NCBI RefSeq assembly: GCF_001280125.1
Contig: NZ_LGEG01000241.1
Coordinates: 1 to 64,000, forward strand
DNA: 64,000 nt
DNA from: Streptomyces sp. NRRL F-6492
Lineage (GTDB): Bacteria; Actinomycetota; Actinomycetes; Streptomycetales; Streptomycetaceae
Direction: 5' to 3'
The notes under the pieces are model-generated. The model had not been told where the DNA came from, did not search any database, and saw only the letters and a list, made by a program, of their open reading frames with translations. Made by a program: the position numbers and the translations under genes. Position 1 is the first letter of the stretch. Every line of letters starts with the position of its first letter. This document shows, piece after piece, positions 47,333 to 55,617 of the stretch.

Positions 47333-48309
47333 TAGCGGCGGGCGCCCTCGTGGAGCTCCAGGGGGTCGGTGTAGACGGCGGTGCGCAGGTCCACCAGCTG
47401 GGCCGGGTGGACCTGGCGGCCGATCCCGTCCCTGCTCCTGATCACCGTACGGGTGAAGCCCTCCACCAGGTCCGCGTCGGCCTCCTCCGTGGTGACCAGG
47501 AGGTTCGCCACGGCCAGCGTCTCGACCCGCTGCCCGTCCTGCGCCTTCGCGTACGCGTCGGCCGGTATCACCGCCGAACGGTAGTGGCGGGTCGAATCGC
47601 CGACGTCGTGCAGCTGGTCGACCAGCTCCGCGTCCAGCGGGATCAGCCGGACCGGGGTCCGGTCGGACAGCTTCTGCACCGCCTCGGTGGGCAGCCCGCC
47701 CGACCAGAAGAAGGCGTCCAGCTCGCCGCGCTCCAGGAGCCCCGGCATGGTGTCGATGCCCGCCGAGACCGCCTTCACGTCCCGTACGGGGGCCAGGCCC
47801 GCCGCCGCGAGGACCCGGTCCGCGATCAGCCGCACGCCCGACCCGTCCTGGCCCACGCCGACCCGCAGGCCCTTCAGGTCCTCCACCCTCCGTAGCGACG
47901 ACCCCTTGCGGACCACGAGCTGTACGTAGTCGTCGTACAACCGGGCGCAGCCGCGCAGCCGCTCGAAACCGGGCCGGCGCTCGCGCTGGTACTGGGCCAC
48001 CGCGTCGGCCGTGGCGATGGTGAAGTCCGCCGCGCCCGACGCCACCCGGGCCAGGTTCTGCTGGGAGCCCTCGCTGTCCGTGAGCCGTATCGACACCTCG
48101 GGCAGGTCCTGGGCCAGGGCGTGCTTGAGGAGGTTCCCGTACCGCTGGTACACGCCGGTGGGGACGCCCGTGCTGAAGGTGACCGAGCCGCTGGGGACGG
48201 GGGAGCCGAAGGGGACCAGCCACCACACCAGCATCCCGCACACCGCGAGCAGCGCGGCCGTGACCGCCAGGACACGGCGGCGGGCGGCACGGGAGAGGGA
48301 GGCGAACAT
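47311..48309 (-). CDS. TAXI-family TRAP transporter solute-binding protein
   Basis: A 332-aa extracytoplasmic binding protein. An N-terminal hydrophobic segment (~12-33) without a lipobox acts as an anchor or uncleaved signal. The TAXI fold follows, with VTFSTGVPTGVYQRYGNLL, SEGSQQNLARVASGAADFTIAT and LKGLRVGVGQDGSGVRL. TAXI proteins in TRAP systems bind dicarboxylates or glutamate. No TRAP permease is encoded nearby, so it may serve as a sensor, perhaps with the convergent GluK. That link is inferred only from position. Confidence 0.82.
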   Translation of the reverse strand: MFASLSRAARRRVLAVTAALLAVCGMLVWWLVPFGSPVPSGSVTFSTGVPTGVYQRYGNLLKHALAQDLPEVSIRLTDSEGSQQNLARVASGAADFTIATADAVAQYQRERRPGFERLRGCARLYDDYVQLVVRKGSSLRRVEDLKGLRVGVGQDGSGVRLIADRVLAAAGLAPVRDVKAVSAGIDTMPGLLERGELDAFFWSGGLPTEAVQKLSDRTPVRLIPLDAELVDQLHDVGDSTRHYRSAVIPADAYAKAQDGQRVETLAVANLLVTTEEADADLVEGFTRTVIRSRDGIGRQVHPAQLVDLRTAVYTDPLELHEGARRYYRSVKP

Positions 48310-48881
48310 GGGGCCGATCCTGCCAGCCCACCGCCGCTCCTGGCCAGGGACGGCGGGGATGGCGGGGACGGCTGGGGGCAGCCGGGGGCGGCGAGGGACG
48401 GCCGGGGATGGCGGGGACGGCCAGGGGCGGCCGGGATGGCGGGGACGGCCAGGGGCGGCCGGGGGCAGCCGGGGCCGCCCCGCGCCCCCGGGGCCGGAGT
48501 GCGCTCCGCCGAAGCGGTGAGCGCTCCCGGCGGCGCGGGCCGCGCCGTGTGTCCTGCCGGGGCGGTGGTGCCCCGGCGGTTAGCGTCGGAAGGCGTTCGG
48601 TGATCTTGAGGACAGTCCCCTGTCCGCCCCTGGCGTCCCCCTCCGAACGCACCGCTCCCGTCCGTCCCCGTCCCGCCTCACCCCGCCGCGGCGGTGGGGC
48701 GGCGTCCTTCCCCGGCCCGGGGACGCGGGGCTTCGGGATCCCGAACCCTCTTCCGTGCCGGAGGCCGCGGGCGGGACCGCCGGTCGATAGCGTCCCGAGG
48801 ACCTCCTCGTACGAGAACCGCCCCGTACGGCCGTCGGGGCGCCCGCGCGGTCACGGCCGGGTCCCCGGAAAGGACCGCCCC
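48310..48881. other. 572-bp region without a gene
   Basis: The first part (48341-48485) is a GGGGACGGC/GGGGCGGCC low-complexity run made of short imperfect repeats. Two TAGCGT hexamers (near 48579 and 48788) resemble -10 boxes reading right; the second could serve the oxidoreductase gene with a ~90-nt leader. Nothing in the region has good coding character. Confidence 0.5.
48341..48485. repeat. G-rich low-complexity repeat
   Basis: Repeated GGATGGCGGGGACGGC, CAGGGGCGGCCGG and GGGGGCAGCCGGGG modules. The plus strand is strongly G-rich with many GGGG runs and could form G-quadruplexes. Confidence 0.65.
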
Positions 48882-49799
48882 GTGAAGTTCGGCGTCAACC
48901 TGCCCAACTACGGGCCCGAGGCCACCCCCGACGCCCTCGCCGGCTGGGCGCTGCGGGTGGAGGCGATGGGCTACCACTACGTCATGGTCTCCGACCACGT
49001 GGCGCTCACCCCGGACGTGCGGCGCCTCTTCCCCGCCCCGTTCTACGACCCCTTCGCGACCCTCGCCTGGCTCGCCGGCGTCACCGGGACCGTGGGCCTC
49101 GGGACCACGGTCGCGATCCTCCCGTACCGGCACCCCGTGCACACCGCCCGGATCGCCGCCAACATCGACCGGTTCAGCGGCGGGCGCCTCGTCTTCGGAG
49201 CGGCGGCCGGCTGGGCCGCCGGGGAGTTCGACGTCCTCGGCGTCCCGTACCGCGAGCGCGGCGCGATCAGCGACGAGTACCTCGCCGCCGTCAAGGCCTG
49301 CTGGCGGGACGAGGTCGCCTCCTTCGACGGCGCCCACGTCTCCTTCCGCGAGGTGCACACCGGGCCGCTGCCCGTGCAGCGGCCCGGCCCGCCCGTCTGG
49401 GTCGGCGGCCACAGCCGCGGCGCGCTGCGCCGGGCCGTCCGCCTCGGGGACGCCTGGCACCCCACGTCCGTCTCCGGTGCCTGGCTCCTCGGCGTGGGAC
49501 TGCCCATGCTCCGCCGGATCGCGGAGGAACACGAGCTGCCGGTGCCGGGAGTCTGCCCCCGCGTCAAACTCCGGGTCACCCCGAGGCCGTTGGGGCCGGG
49601 GCGGCTGCTCGGCGAAGGCACCCCGGCCCAGATCGCCGACGACCTCGGCCTGCTCCAGGGCCTCGGCGCGCGGGCCGTCGTCCTCGACCCCACCTACCCG
49701 GGCGACCGGCGGAAGGCGGGGCGCACCGAGCGGGACCTCGACGTCCTGGAGGCCCTGGTGAAGGAGACCATCGACGTGGACGCCGGGACGGTGCGGTGA
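48882..49799 (+). CDS. LLM-class F420-dependent oxidoreductase
   Basis: A 305-aa TIM-barrel luciferase-like protein. The start KFGVNLPNYGPEATPD, then VMVSDHV, GLGTTVAILPYRHPVHTARIAANIDRFSGGRL and FGAAAGWAAGEFDVLGVPYRERG, are the F420-type LLM hallmarks. It probably performs an F420H2-linked reduction or oxidation; the substrate is unknown. The GTG at 48882 has AAGGA 8 nt upstream and the family start sequence. Confidence 0.87.
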   Translation: MKFGVNLPNYGPEATPDALAGWALRVEAMGYHYVMVSDHVALTPDVRRLFPAPFYDPFATLAWLAGVTGTVGLGTTVAILPYRHPVHTARIAANIDRFSGGRLVFGAAAGWAAGEFDVLGVPYRERGAISDEYLAAVKACWRDEVASFDGAHVSFREVHTGPLPVQRPGPPVWVGGHSRGALRRAVRLGDAWHPTSVSGAWLLGVGLPMLRRIAEEHELPVPGVCPRVKLRVTPRPLGPGRLLGEGTPAQIADDLGLLQGLGARAVVLDPTYPGDRRKAGRTERDLDVLEALVKETIDVDAGTVR

Positions 49800-49895
49800 C
49801 GGGACGCGCGTGACGGCCCGTCACGTACGGGGGCCGGCCGCGTACGATGCCCGGGGGGCGCTCCGCGCGGCGTCCCGGGGGAGGGGGAGCGGGAC

Positions 49896-50828
49896 GTGGC
49901 CGATCCGGACCTGCGGAAGCTCCGCGTGCTGAGGGAGCTCGGCGAACGCGGCACCGTCAGCGCGGCCGCCCGCGCACTCCACCTCACCCCGCAGGCCGTC
50001 TCGCAGCAGATCAGCGCCCTGGGGCGGGAGTTGGGCGTCCCGCTCACCGAACCCTCCGGGCGCCGGCTGCGGCTCACGGGGGAGGCCCGGATCGTGCTCC
50101 GGCACGCCGACGCCGTCTTCACCCAGGTCGAGCGGATGCGCGCGGAACTCGCCGCGCACCGGAGCGGCGAGCACGGCGAGGTGGCCGTGGCCGGCTTCTC
50201 CACCACCCTTTCGGCGCTGATCCTGCCCGCCGTGGCCCGGCTGCGGGAGACCCGGCCGCTGCTGCGCACCTCGCTGGCCGAGGTCGACCCGCCGGAGAGC
50301 TTCTCCCTGCTGCACCGCGGCGAGACCGACGTCGTCATCTCCGCCGACACCGCCCGGAACCCGGGCCCGGCGGGCGCCGACGGCCGCCCCGACGGGCGGT
50401 TCCACCGGGTCCCGCTCTGCGAGGACCCCTTCGACGTCGCCCTCCCCGAGGGCCACCGGCTCCTCGACGGGCCCCGGCTGCTCCTCTCCGACCTCGCCGG
50501 GGAGACCTGGATCTTCGCCACCACCGGCATGTGCCACGACATCGGCGTGGCCGCGTGCACGGCCGCCGGATTCACCCCGCGGGCCTCCCACGCCATCGGC
50601 GACTGGGACGCCACCCTCGCGGCGGTGCGGCTCGGCCTCGGGGTCGCGCTCGTCCCGCGCATGGCCGGACCGGCTCCGCGGCCCGAGGTGACGGTCCGCG
50701 CGTTCAGCGAGCGGGCCCCCTCCCGCACGGTCTTCGCGGCCGTACGGGAAGGCAGCCAGACCTCCCCGGAGATCGCCGCCGTCCTGGACGCGCTGCGTAC
50801 CGTCGCCGGGGCGTCCGCGGCCGCCTGA
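49896..50828 (+). CDS. LysR-family transcriptional regulator
   Basis: A 310-aa regulator. The N-terminal winged HTH reads KLRVLRELGERGTVSAAARALHLTPQAVSQQISALGRELG. The LysR substrate-binding domain spans ~90-300. The GTG has a GGGGGAG ribosome site. LysR genes often control a neighbour; the candidates here are the EamA transporter downstream or the oxidoreductase upstream. A 15-bp tandem repeat starts 7 bp after its stop. Confidence 0.87.
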   Translation: MADPDLRKLRVLRELGERGTVSAAARALHLTPQAVSQQISALGRELGVPLTEPSGRRLRLTGEARIVLRHADAVFTQVERMRAELAAHRSGEHGEVAVAGFSTTLSALILPAVARLRETRPLLRTSLAEVDPPESFSLLHRGETDVVISADTARNPGPAGADGRPDGRFHRVPLCEDPFDVALPEGHRLLDGPRLLLSDLAGETWIFATTGMCHDIGVAACTAAGFTPRASHAIGDWDATLAAVRLGLGVALVPRMAGPAPRPEVTVRAFSERAPSRTVFAAVREGSQTSPEIAAVLDALRTVAGASAAA

Positions 50829-51130
50829 CCGGCCACCCGTCCGCCTTCCACCGGCCCGTCTTCCACCGGCCCGTCTTCCACCGGCCTGTCCTCCACCGGC
50901 CCGCCTTCCACCGGCCTGTCCTCCACCGGCCCGTTCGCCGCCGTCCCCTCCACCGGCCCGCCCTCCACCGACCCTCCACGGTTCGTGGAAGGTACCGTCC
51001 AGCAGCCGTTGCTGGATCCGCCCGCCCGCCGGTGCGAGGCTCGTCGCCGTACCGCGGACCGTTCCGCGCGTTCTCCTCCCCCCTTCTGCCTCGTCCCCTG
51101 CCGAGCCCTTCCGGAGAGCGGGAAACACCC
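50829..51130. other. Intergenic region LysR to EamA transporter
   Basis: 302 bp. The first half is the tandem repeat. The rest includes an inverted sequence around 50975-51010 (CTCCACGGTTCGTGGAAGG) and GGAGAG about 11 nt before the next ATG, the probable ribosome site. No promoter matching the consensus is evident. Confidence 0.5.
50836..50975. repeat. 15-bp tandem repeat downstream of the LysR gene
   Basis: About eight copies of CACCGGCCCGTCTTC with C/T variation, one interrupted by a GCCGCCGTC insertion. The period is a multiple of three, and the minus strand stays open as Gly/Arg/Trp-rich repeats, but no gene is supported. Slippage-prone. Confidence 0.8.
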
Positions 51131-52078
51131 ATGTCCCGAGCCACCTGCGCGCGGCTGGCCGCGCTGAGCCTCGTCTGGGGCTCCGTCTTCCTGTGGATCA
51201 AGATCGCCGGATACGGCTTCTCGCCCGTGCAGACGGTCCTGGTCCGGCTCGCGCTCGGCGCCGCCGTCCTCCTCGCCATCGGATACGCGAGAGGGTTCCG
51301 GCTGCCGAGGGAGAAGGCCGTCTGGGGCCACCTGACCGTGGCCGCGCTCCTCGGCAACGCGATCCCCTGGACCCTGTACGCCGAGGGGGAGATCGAAGGT
51401 TCCACCGGCGTCGCCGCCGTCGTCAACGGCAGCGCCCCGATCTGGACCCTGGCGACCGCCCTGCTGCTCGGCCGGGAGAAGCGGGTCTCCGGCGCGAAGG
51501 CGGGCGGCGCGCTGCTCGGCCTCGGCGGCACCGCGCTCATCGCCTCCCCGTGGAACTCGGCCTCGGCCGGGAGCGGTTGGAGCATCCTCTGCTTCGTCCT
51601 CGGCTCGATCAGCTTCGGCGCCGGCTTCGCGTACACCGGCAGATTCCTGGTGGACAGGAACATTCCGCCGCTGGTGCTCGCGGGCGGCCAGTTCGGCGCC
51701 GCCACCGTGCTCCTCCTGCTGGCCTTCCCCTTCCTGGGTCTCCAGGGCGTCACCTGGCGCGCCGACTCGGTGGTCTCGCTCCTCGTCCTCGGCGTGGTCT
51801 GCACCGGTTTCGCGGCGCTGCTCAACTTCGAGCTGATCCTCAAGGACGGGGCCGCGGTCGCCTCCACCGTCACCTACCTGATGACCGTCGTGGCCGTGCT
51901 GCTCGGCGCCGTGGTGCTGCGCGAGCCGTTCGGCCGGCCCGTGTGGCTGGGCGCGGCGGCGGTCCTCGCGGCCACCGGACTGCTCCGGCGCGGGCCGTCC
52001 CCGGAGAGGCGGACGCGGACCGCCGAAGCCGCCGACCGGACCTCGGCGCCGCCGTCGGGAAGACCGGACTCCGTGTGA
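51131..52078 (+). CDS. EamA/DMT-superfamily transporter
   Basis: A 315-aa membrane protein with ten predicted helices in two EamA repeats. The first begins LAALSLVWGSVFLWIKIAG, and the second is around GWSILCFVLGSISFGAGFAY. The hydrophilic C-terminal ~30 residues are Arg/Pro/Ser-rich. Family members export metabolites or amino acids. The ATG at 51131 starts directly at the first helix; longer reading frames are shadows over the LysR gene and repeat. The YCII-HTH gene starts 9 bp after its stop. Confidence 0.86.
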   Translation: MSRATCARLAALSLVWGSVFLWIKIAGYGFSPVQTVLVRLALGAAVLLAIGYARGFRLPREKAVWGHLTVAALLGNAIPWTLYAEGEIEGSTGVAAVVNGSAPIWTLATALLLGREKRVSGAKAGGALLGLGGTALIASPWNSASAGSGWSILCFVLGSISFGAGFAYTGRFLVDRNIPPLVLAGGQFGAATVLLLLAFPFLGLQGVTWRADSVVSLLVLGVVCTGFAALLNFELILKDGAAVASTVTYLMTVVAVLLGAVVLREPFGRPVWLGAAAVLAATGLLRRGPSPERRTRTAEAADRTSAPPSGRPDSV

Positions 52079-52087
52079 GGGGCACGC

Positions 52088-52729
52088 GTGGCTTTCGTCG
52101 TCGAACTCGTCTTCCGCGGGGAAGGAACGGACCGGCCGGGGCTCGCGGAAGCCCACCGGGCCTACTGGAGGAGGATGGCCGCGCGCGGCCTCCTGCTCGG
52201 GGGCGGGCCCTGGCGGGACGGCGCGGGGGAACTCCTGCTCTGCGAGGCCCCGGACCGCCGCACGCTCCTGCGCGTGCTCCACGCCGACCCGTACGCGCGG
52301 GCGAAGGTCGTCGGGAAACCGAGGATCCGGGAGTGGAACGCGGTGATGGGCCACGTGGCGCTCACCGGCCCGGAGCCGGTCCCGCCGGTCATCCCGGTCC
52401 CGCCGGTCATGCCGCTGAGCGCCCGTGAGGAGTCCGCCGTACGCGAGGAGCTGACCGCCCACGAGCGGCGCATCGCCGCGATGGTGCTCGACGGCCTGAC
52501 CAACAGGCAGATCGCCGGGGCCTTCTCGGTGTCGACCCGGGCCGTGGAGCTGCACCTCACCCGGATCTACCGCAAGCTCGGCATCCGCCGCCGCGCGCAA
52601 CTGGCCGCTGCCGTGCACCGGTCGGAGGCGACGCCGGCCCGGGCCCCCGCACCCCCGGGCCCGACCGCGGAGGCGTGGCCGTACGGGCCGCCGCCGCGGG
52701 AGCCGTCCGGGACCGCCGGCACTCCCTGA
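52088..52729 (+). CDS. YCII-domain protein fused to a LuxR-type helix-turn-helix
   Basis: A 213-aa protein. Residues ~1-95 look like a YCII/dimeric ferredoxin-like domain (FVVELVFRGEGTDRPGLAEAHRAYWRRMAARGLLLGGGPW, then LLRVLHADPYARAKV). A Pro/Val linker (VPPVIPVPPVMP) leads to a LuxR HTH (~125-180: LTAHERRIAAMVLDGLTNRQIAGAF and VELHLTRIYRKLG), then a disordered Pro-rich tail. No receiver domain is present, so the YCII part probably acts as the sensor. The GTG lies 9 bp after the transporter stop, suggesting cotranscription and a possible regulatory link. Confidence 0.75.
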   Translation: MAFVVELVFRGEGTDRPGLAEAHRAYWRRMAARGLLLGGGPWRDGAGELLLCEAPDRRTLLRVLHADPYARAKVVGKPRIREWNAVMGHVALTGPEPVPPVIPVPPVMPLSAREESAVREELTAHERRIAAMVLDGLTNRQIAGAFSVSTRAVELHLTRIYRKLGIRRRAQLAAAVHRSEATPARAPAPPGPTAEAWPYGPPPREPSGTAGTP

Positions 52730-52770
52730 CCGGAGCGGCCGGGTCCGCGGTCTCCGGGCCCCGGGCTGCC

Positions 52771-53178
52771 TCAGGCCGCGAAGGCGGCGGCGATCGCGTG
52801 GCTGTCCTCGTGCATGTGGTAGCCGGTGATCCTCCCGCCGACGACGGTGAAGTGCAGGGCGAACGGGTTGGTGAACGTCCTCCCGGTGGCGACGACGCCG
52901 AAGCGGCCGCGCCCGGTGACGACCGCGTGGACGCCGTCGACGACGGTGGCGGTGACCGTGAACTCCTCGGGCGGGGTGAGGACGGTGCCCAGGACGGTGA
53001 AGAACCCGGCGATCTCGTCGCGGCCGGAACGGGCGCCGGTCCAGGGGACGTCGGGGGAGCCGGGGACGTCGAAGTCGACGGTGTCCGCGAACAGTTCGAG
53101 CAGACCGGGCAGGTCCCCGGTGCCGAAGCGCTCGAAGAAGGCGTCGACGGTGCGGAGGGTCTCGGGAGTGCGGGTCAT
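52771..53178 (-). CDS. SnoaL-like/NTF2-fold protein
   Basis: A 135-aa protein with the SnoaL-like alpha+beta barrel pattern: TVDAFFERFGTGDLPGLLELFADTVDFDVPG, GRDEIAGFFTVLG, then beta strands ending in RITGYHMHEDSHAIAAAFA. Family members are isomerases, cyclases or small-molecule binders. The ATG at 53178 is chosen at MTRTPETLRT. It is divergent from the TetR gene with two operator-like palindromes between, so it is the likely TetR target. Confidence 0.83.
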   Translation of the reverse strand: MTRTPETLRTVDAFFERFGTGDLPGLLELFADTVDFDVPGSPDVPWTGARSGRDEIAGFFTVLGTVLTPPEEFTVTATVVDGVHAVVTGRGRFGVVATGRTFTNPFALHFTVVGGRITGYHMHEDSHAIAAAFAA

Positions 53179-53250
53179 GGCGGCGGATCCCTTGCTTCGT
53201 GACGGGCGTCGGGGCATGCGGAACGGAGCCGTGCGGAGGGGAGCCGAAAG

Positions 53251-53272
53251 ACTCCAACCATCGGGTTGGAGT
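53251..53272. promoter_or_regulatory. TetR operator candidate 1
   Basis: ACTCCAACC-ATCG-GGTTGGAGT is a perfect 9-bp inverted repeat in the 151-bp divergent region. It lies 73 bp upstream of the SnoaL-like start. Its size and symmetry are typical for a TetR dimer site. Confidence 0.75.
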
Positions 53273-53294
53273 CTGGCACGCGCCCGGACCGAAG

Positions 53295-53312
53295 TCCAAC
53301 CATCCGGTTGGG
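53295..53312. promoter_or_regulatory. TetR operator candidate 2
   Basis: TCCAACC-ATCC-GGTTGGG is the same half-site as candidate 1 with one mismatch. It ends 17 nt before the tetR ATG, so it probably covers the tetR promoter. The centres of the two sites are 42 bp apart, four helical turns, placing them on one face of the DNA. Confidence 0.72.
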
Positions 53313-53329
53313 AACGGTTAGGGTGAGGC

Positions 53330-53911
53330 ATGGCCTGGGACACAGCACGCACCAAACGCCTCCTGCTGGACGCCGCGGTGGAGGAGTTCGCCGCATTCGG
53401 CCCCGAGGGCGCCCGGGTGGCCCGGGTGGCGACCCGGGCGGGCGTCAACAAGGAGCGGATCTACCAGTACTTCGGCAGCAAGGAGAAGCTGTTCGCCGCG
53501 GTCCTGGAGTCCGAGCTGGGCAGGATCGCGGCCGCCGTGCCGCTGACCGCCGAGCACGCCGCCGACCTGGGCGCCTACGCGGGCCGGGTCTTCGACTACC
53601 ACCGCGCCCATCCGCACTTCGTGCGCCTGCTGGCCTGGGAGGGCCTCCAGGGCGGGGACCGCGTGGCGGCCGAGGACGAGCGCGCGGGCCACTACGACGA
53701 GAAGATCGCCGCCGTCGCCCGCGCCCAGCGGGACGGCACCCTCACCGACGAGGTCGCCGCCGGACAGCTGGTGCACGCGGTCGTCGCCCTGACCGCCTCC
53801 TGGTTCATGCTGCCGCAGCTCACCCGCATGCTCGTGCCCGCCCTCGCGGGGGCCGGTCCCGACGCCCAGCGCGAGTCCCTCGTCACCCTGGTCCGCCGCC
53901 TGACCGCCTGA
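53330..53911 (+). CDS. TetR-family repressor
   Basis: A 193-aa regulator. The N-terminal TetR HTH (~8-55) reads RLLLDAAVEEFAAFGPEGARV and GVNKERIYQYFGSKEKLFAAVL. A C-terminal ligand domain (~80-190) follows. The start ATG lies 17 nt after a predicted operator. It presumably represses itself and the divergent SnoaL-like gene; the inducer is unknown. Confidence 0.9.
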   Translation: MAWDTARTKRLLLDAAVEEFAAFGPEGARVARVATRAGVNKERIYQYFGSKEKLFAAVLESELGRIAAAVPLTAEHAADLGAYAGRVFDYHRAHPHFVRLLAWEGLQGGDRVAAEDERAGHYDEKIAAVARAQRDGTLTDEVAAGQLVHAVVALTASWFMLPQLTRMLVPALAGAGPDAQRESLVTLVRRLTA

Positions 53912-53984
53912 CCGCCCGGCGCGGGGGCACGGGCGGGCCCGGCCACCGGGAAGGGGGCCGCCCCGGAGCACCTACCCTTGACGC

Positions 53985-55508
53985 ATGACGAGCAGCAGCG
54001 ACCGGAGCACCGCAGTGAGCGTTGACGGCACCAAGACCTATGAGATCCGCACCTACGGGTGCCAGATGAACGTCCACGACTCCGAGCGGCTCTCCGGTCT
54101 GCTGGAGGAGGCGGGTTACGTACGGGCCCCCAAGGGCGCCGACGGCGACGCCGACGTCGTCGTCTTCAACACGTGCGCGGTCCGCGAGAACGCCGACAAC
54201 AAGCTGTACGGCAACCTCGGCCGGCTCGCCCCGATGAAGACCACGCGCCCGGGCATGCAGATCGCCGTCGGCGGCTGTCTCGCCCAGAAGGACCGCGACA
54301 CCATCGTCAAGAAGGCCCCGTGGGTCGACGTGGTCTTCGGCACGCACAACATCGGCAAGCTGCCGGTCCTCCTGGAGCGCGCCCGCGTCCAGGAGGAGGC
54401 GCAGATCGAGATCGCCGAGTCCCTGGAGGCCTTCCCCTCCACGCTGCCGACCCGGCGCGAGTCCGCGTACGCCGCCTGGGTCTCGATCTCCGTCGGCTGC
54501 AACAACACCTGCACCTTCTGCATCGTCCCGGCCCTGCGCGGCAAGGAGGAGGACCGTCGGCCCGGCGACATCCTCGCCGAGATCGAGGCGCTGGTCGCCG
54601 AGGGCGTCTCCGAGATCACCCTGCTCGGCCAGAACGTCAACGCGTACGGCTCCGACCTCGGCGACCGCGAGGCGTTCTCCAAGCTGCTGCGCGCCTGCGG
54701 GCAGATCGAGGGCCTGGAGCGGGTCCGCTTCACCTCCCCGCACCCCCGCGACTTCACCGACGACGTGATCGCGGCGATGGCCGAGACCCCGAACGTCATG
54801 CCGCAGCTCCACATGCCGCTCCAGTCCGGCTCGGACACGGTCCTGCGCGCGATGCGCCGCTCGTACCGCCAGGAGCGCTTCCTCGGCATCATCGAGAAGG
54901 TCCGCGCCGCCATCCCGCACGCGGCCATCTCCACCGACATCATCGTGGGCTTCCCCGGCGAGACCGAGGAGGACTTCCAGCAGACGATGCACACCGTCCG
55001 CGAGGCCCGCTTCGCGAACGCCTTCACCTTCCAGTACTCCAAGCGCCCCGGGACCCCGGCGGCCGACATGGAGGGCCAGATCCCCAAGGAGGTCGTGCAG
55101 GACCGCTACATGCGGCTCGTCGCGCTCCAGGAGGAGATCTCCTGGGAGGAGAACAAGAAGCAGGTCGGCCGCGTCCTGGAGGTCATGGTCGCCGAGGGCG
55201 AGGGCCGCAAGGACGGCGCCACCGACCGCCTCTCGGGCCGTGCCCCCGACAACCGGCTCGTCCACTTCACCAAGCCGGACGAGGGCGTGCGCCCCGGCGA
55301 CGTGGTGACCGTCGAGATCACCTACGCCGCCCCGCACCACCTGCTCGCCGAGGGCCCGGTCGCGGCGGTCCGCCGCACCCGCGCGGGCGACGCCTGGGAG
55401 AAGCGCACCGCCGAGAAGCCGAAGGGCGTCCTCCTGGGCCTTCCCGGGATCGGCGCCCCGGCCCCCCTCCCGCCGGCCGAGGTCCCGGCCTGCGGGGCGT
55501 CCCACTGA
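53985..55508 (+). CDS. miaB: MiaB: tRNA-2-methylthio-N6-isopentenyladenosine-37 synthase
   Basis: A 507-aa radical-SAM methylthiotransferase that adds the 2-methylthio group to i6A37 made by MiaA. The cluster cysteines are in [21 protein letters not shown] and GGCLAQKD. The radical-SAM motif is CNNTCTFC with [10 protein letters not shown]. The TRAM domain is ~385-460, followed by a ~45-residue Pro/Gly tail. TACCCT (53973-53978) ends 6 nt before the ATG, suggesting a leaderless mRNA. miaA lies 1.5 kb downstream on the same strand. Confidence 0.95.
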   Translation: MTSSSDRSTAVSVDGTKTYEIRTYGCQMNVHDSERLSGLLEEAGYVRAPKGADGDADVVVFNTCAVRENADNKLYGNLGRLAPMKTTRPGMQIAVGGCLAQKDRDTIVKKAPWVDVVFGTHNIGKLPVLLERARVQEEAQIEIAESLEAFPSTLPTRRESAYAAWVSISVGCNNTCTFCIVPALRGKEEDRRPGDILAEIEALVAEGVSEITLLGQNVNAYGSDLGDREAFSKLLRACGQIEGLERVRFTSPHPRDFTDDVIAAMAETPNVMPQLHMPLQSGSDTVLRAMRRSYRQERFLGIIEKVRAAIPHAAISTDIIVGFPGETEEDFQQTMHTVREARFANAFTFQYSKRPGTPAADMEGQIPKEVVQDRYMRLVALQEEISWEENKKQVGRVLEVMVAEGEGRKDGATDRLSGRAPDNRLVHFTKPDEGVRPGDVVTVEITYAAPHHLLAEGPVAAVRRTRAGDAWEKRTAEKPKGVLLGLPGIGAPAPLPPAEVPACGASH

Positions 55509-55617
55509 CCTGGGATCCGTCGGTCCCGGCGGCTTGTCGTCCCCGGGACCGGCGGGCCCCGGGCGGACCGGGAGCCGTCCCCGGACGGCACCGGCCCGGC
55601 GCAGTAAGGTGCGGATC

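Noticed and set aside
50836..50975. Possible CRISPR array
   Set aside because: Units are 15 bp with no spacers between them, so it is a simple tandem repeat.
49694..53299. 1200-codon minus-strand frame crossing five genes
   Set aside because: It overlaps well-supported genes on the other strand and reads through a tandem repeat; pure shadow.
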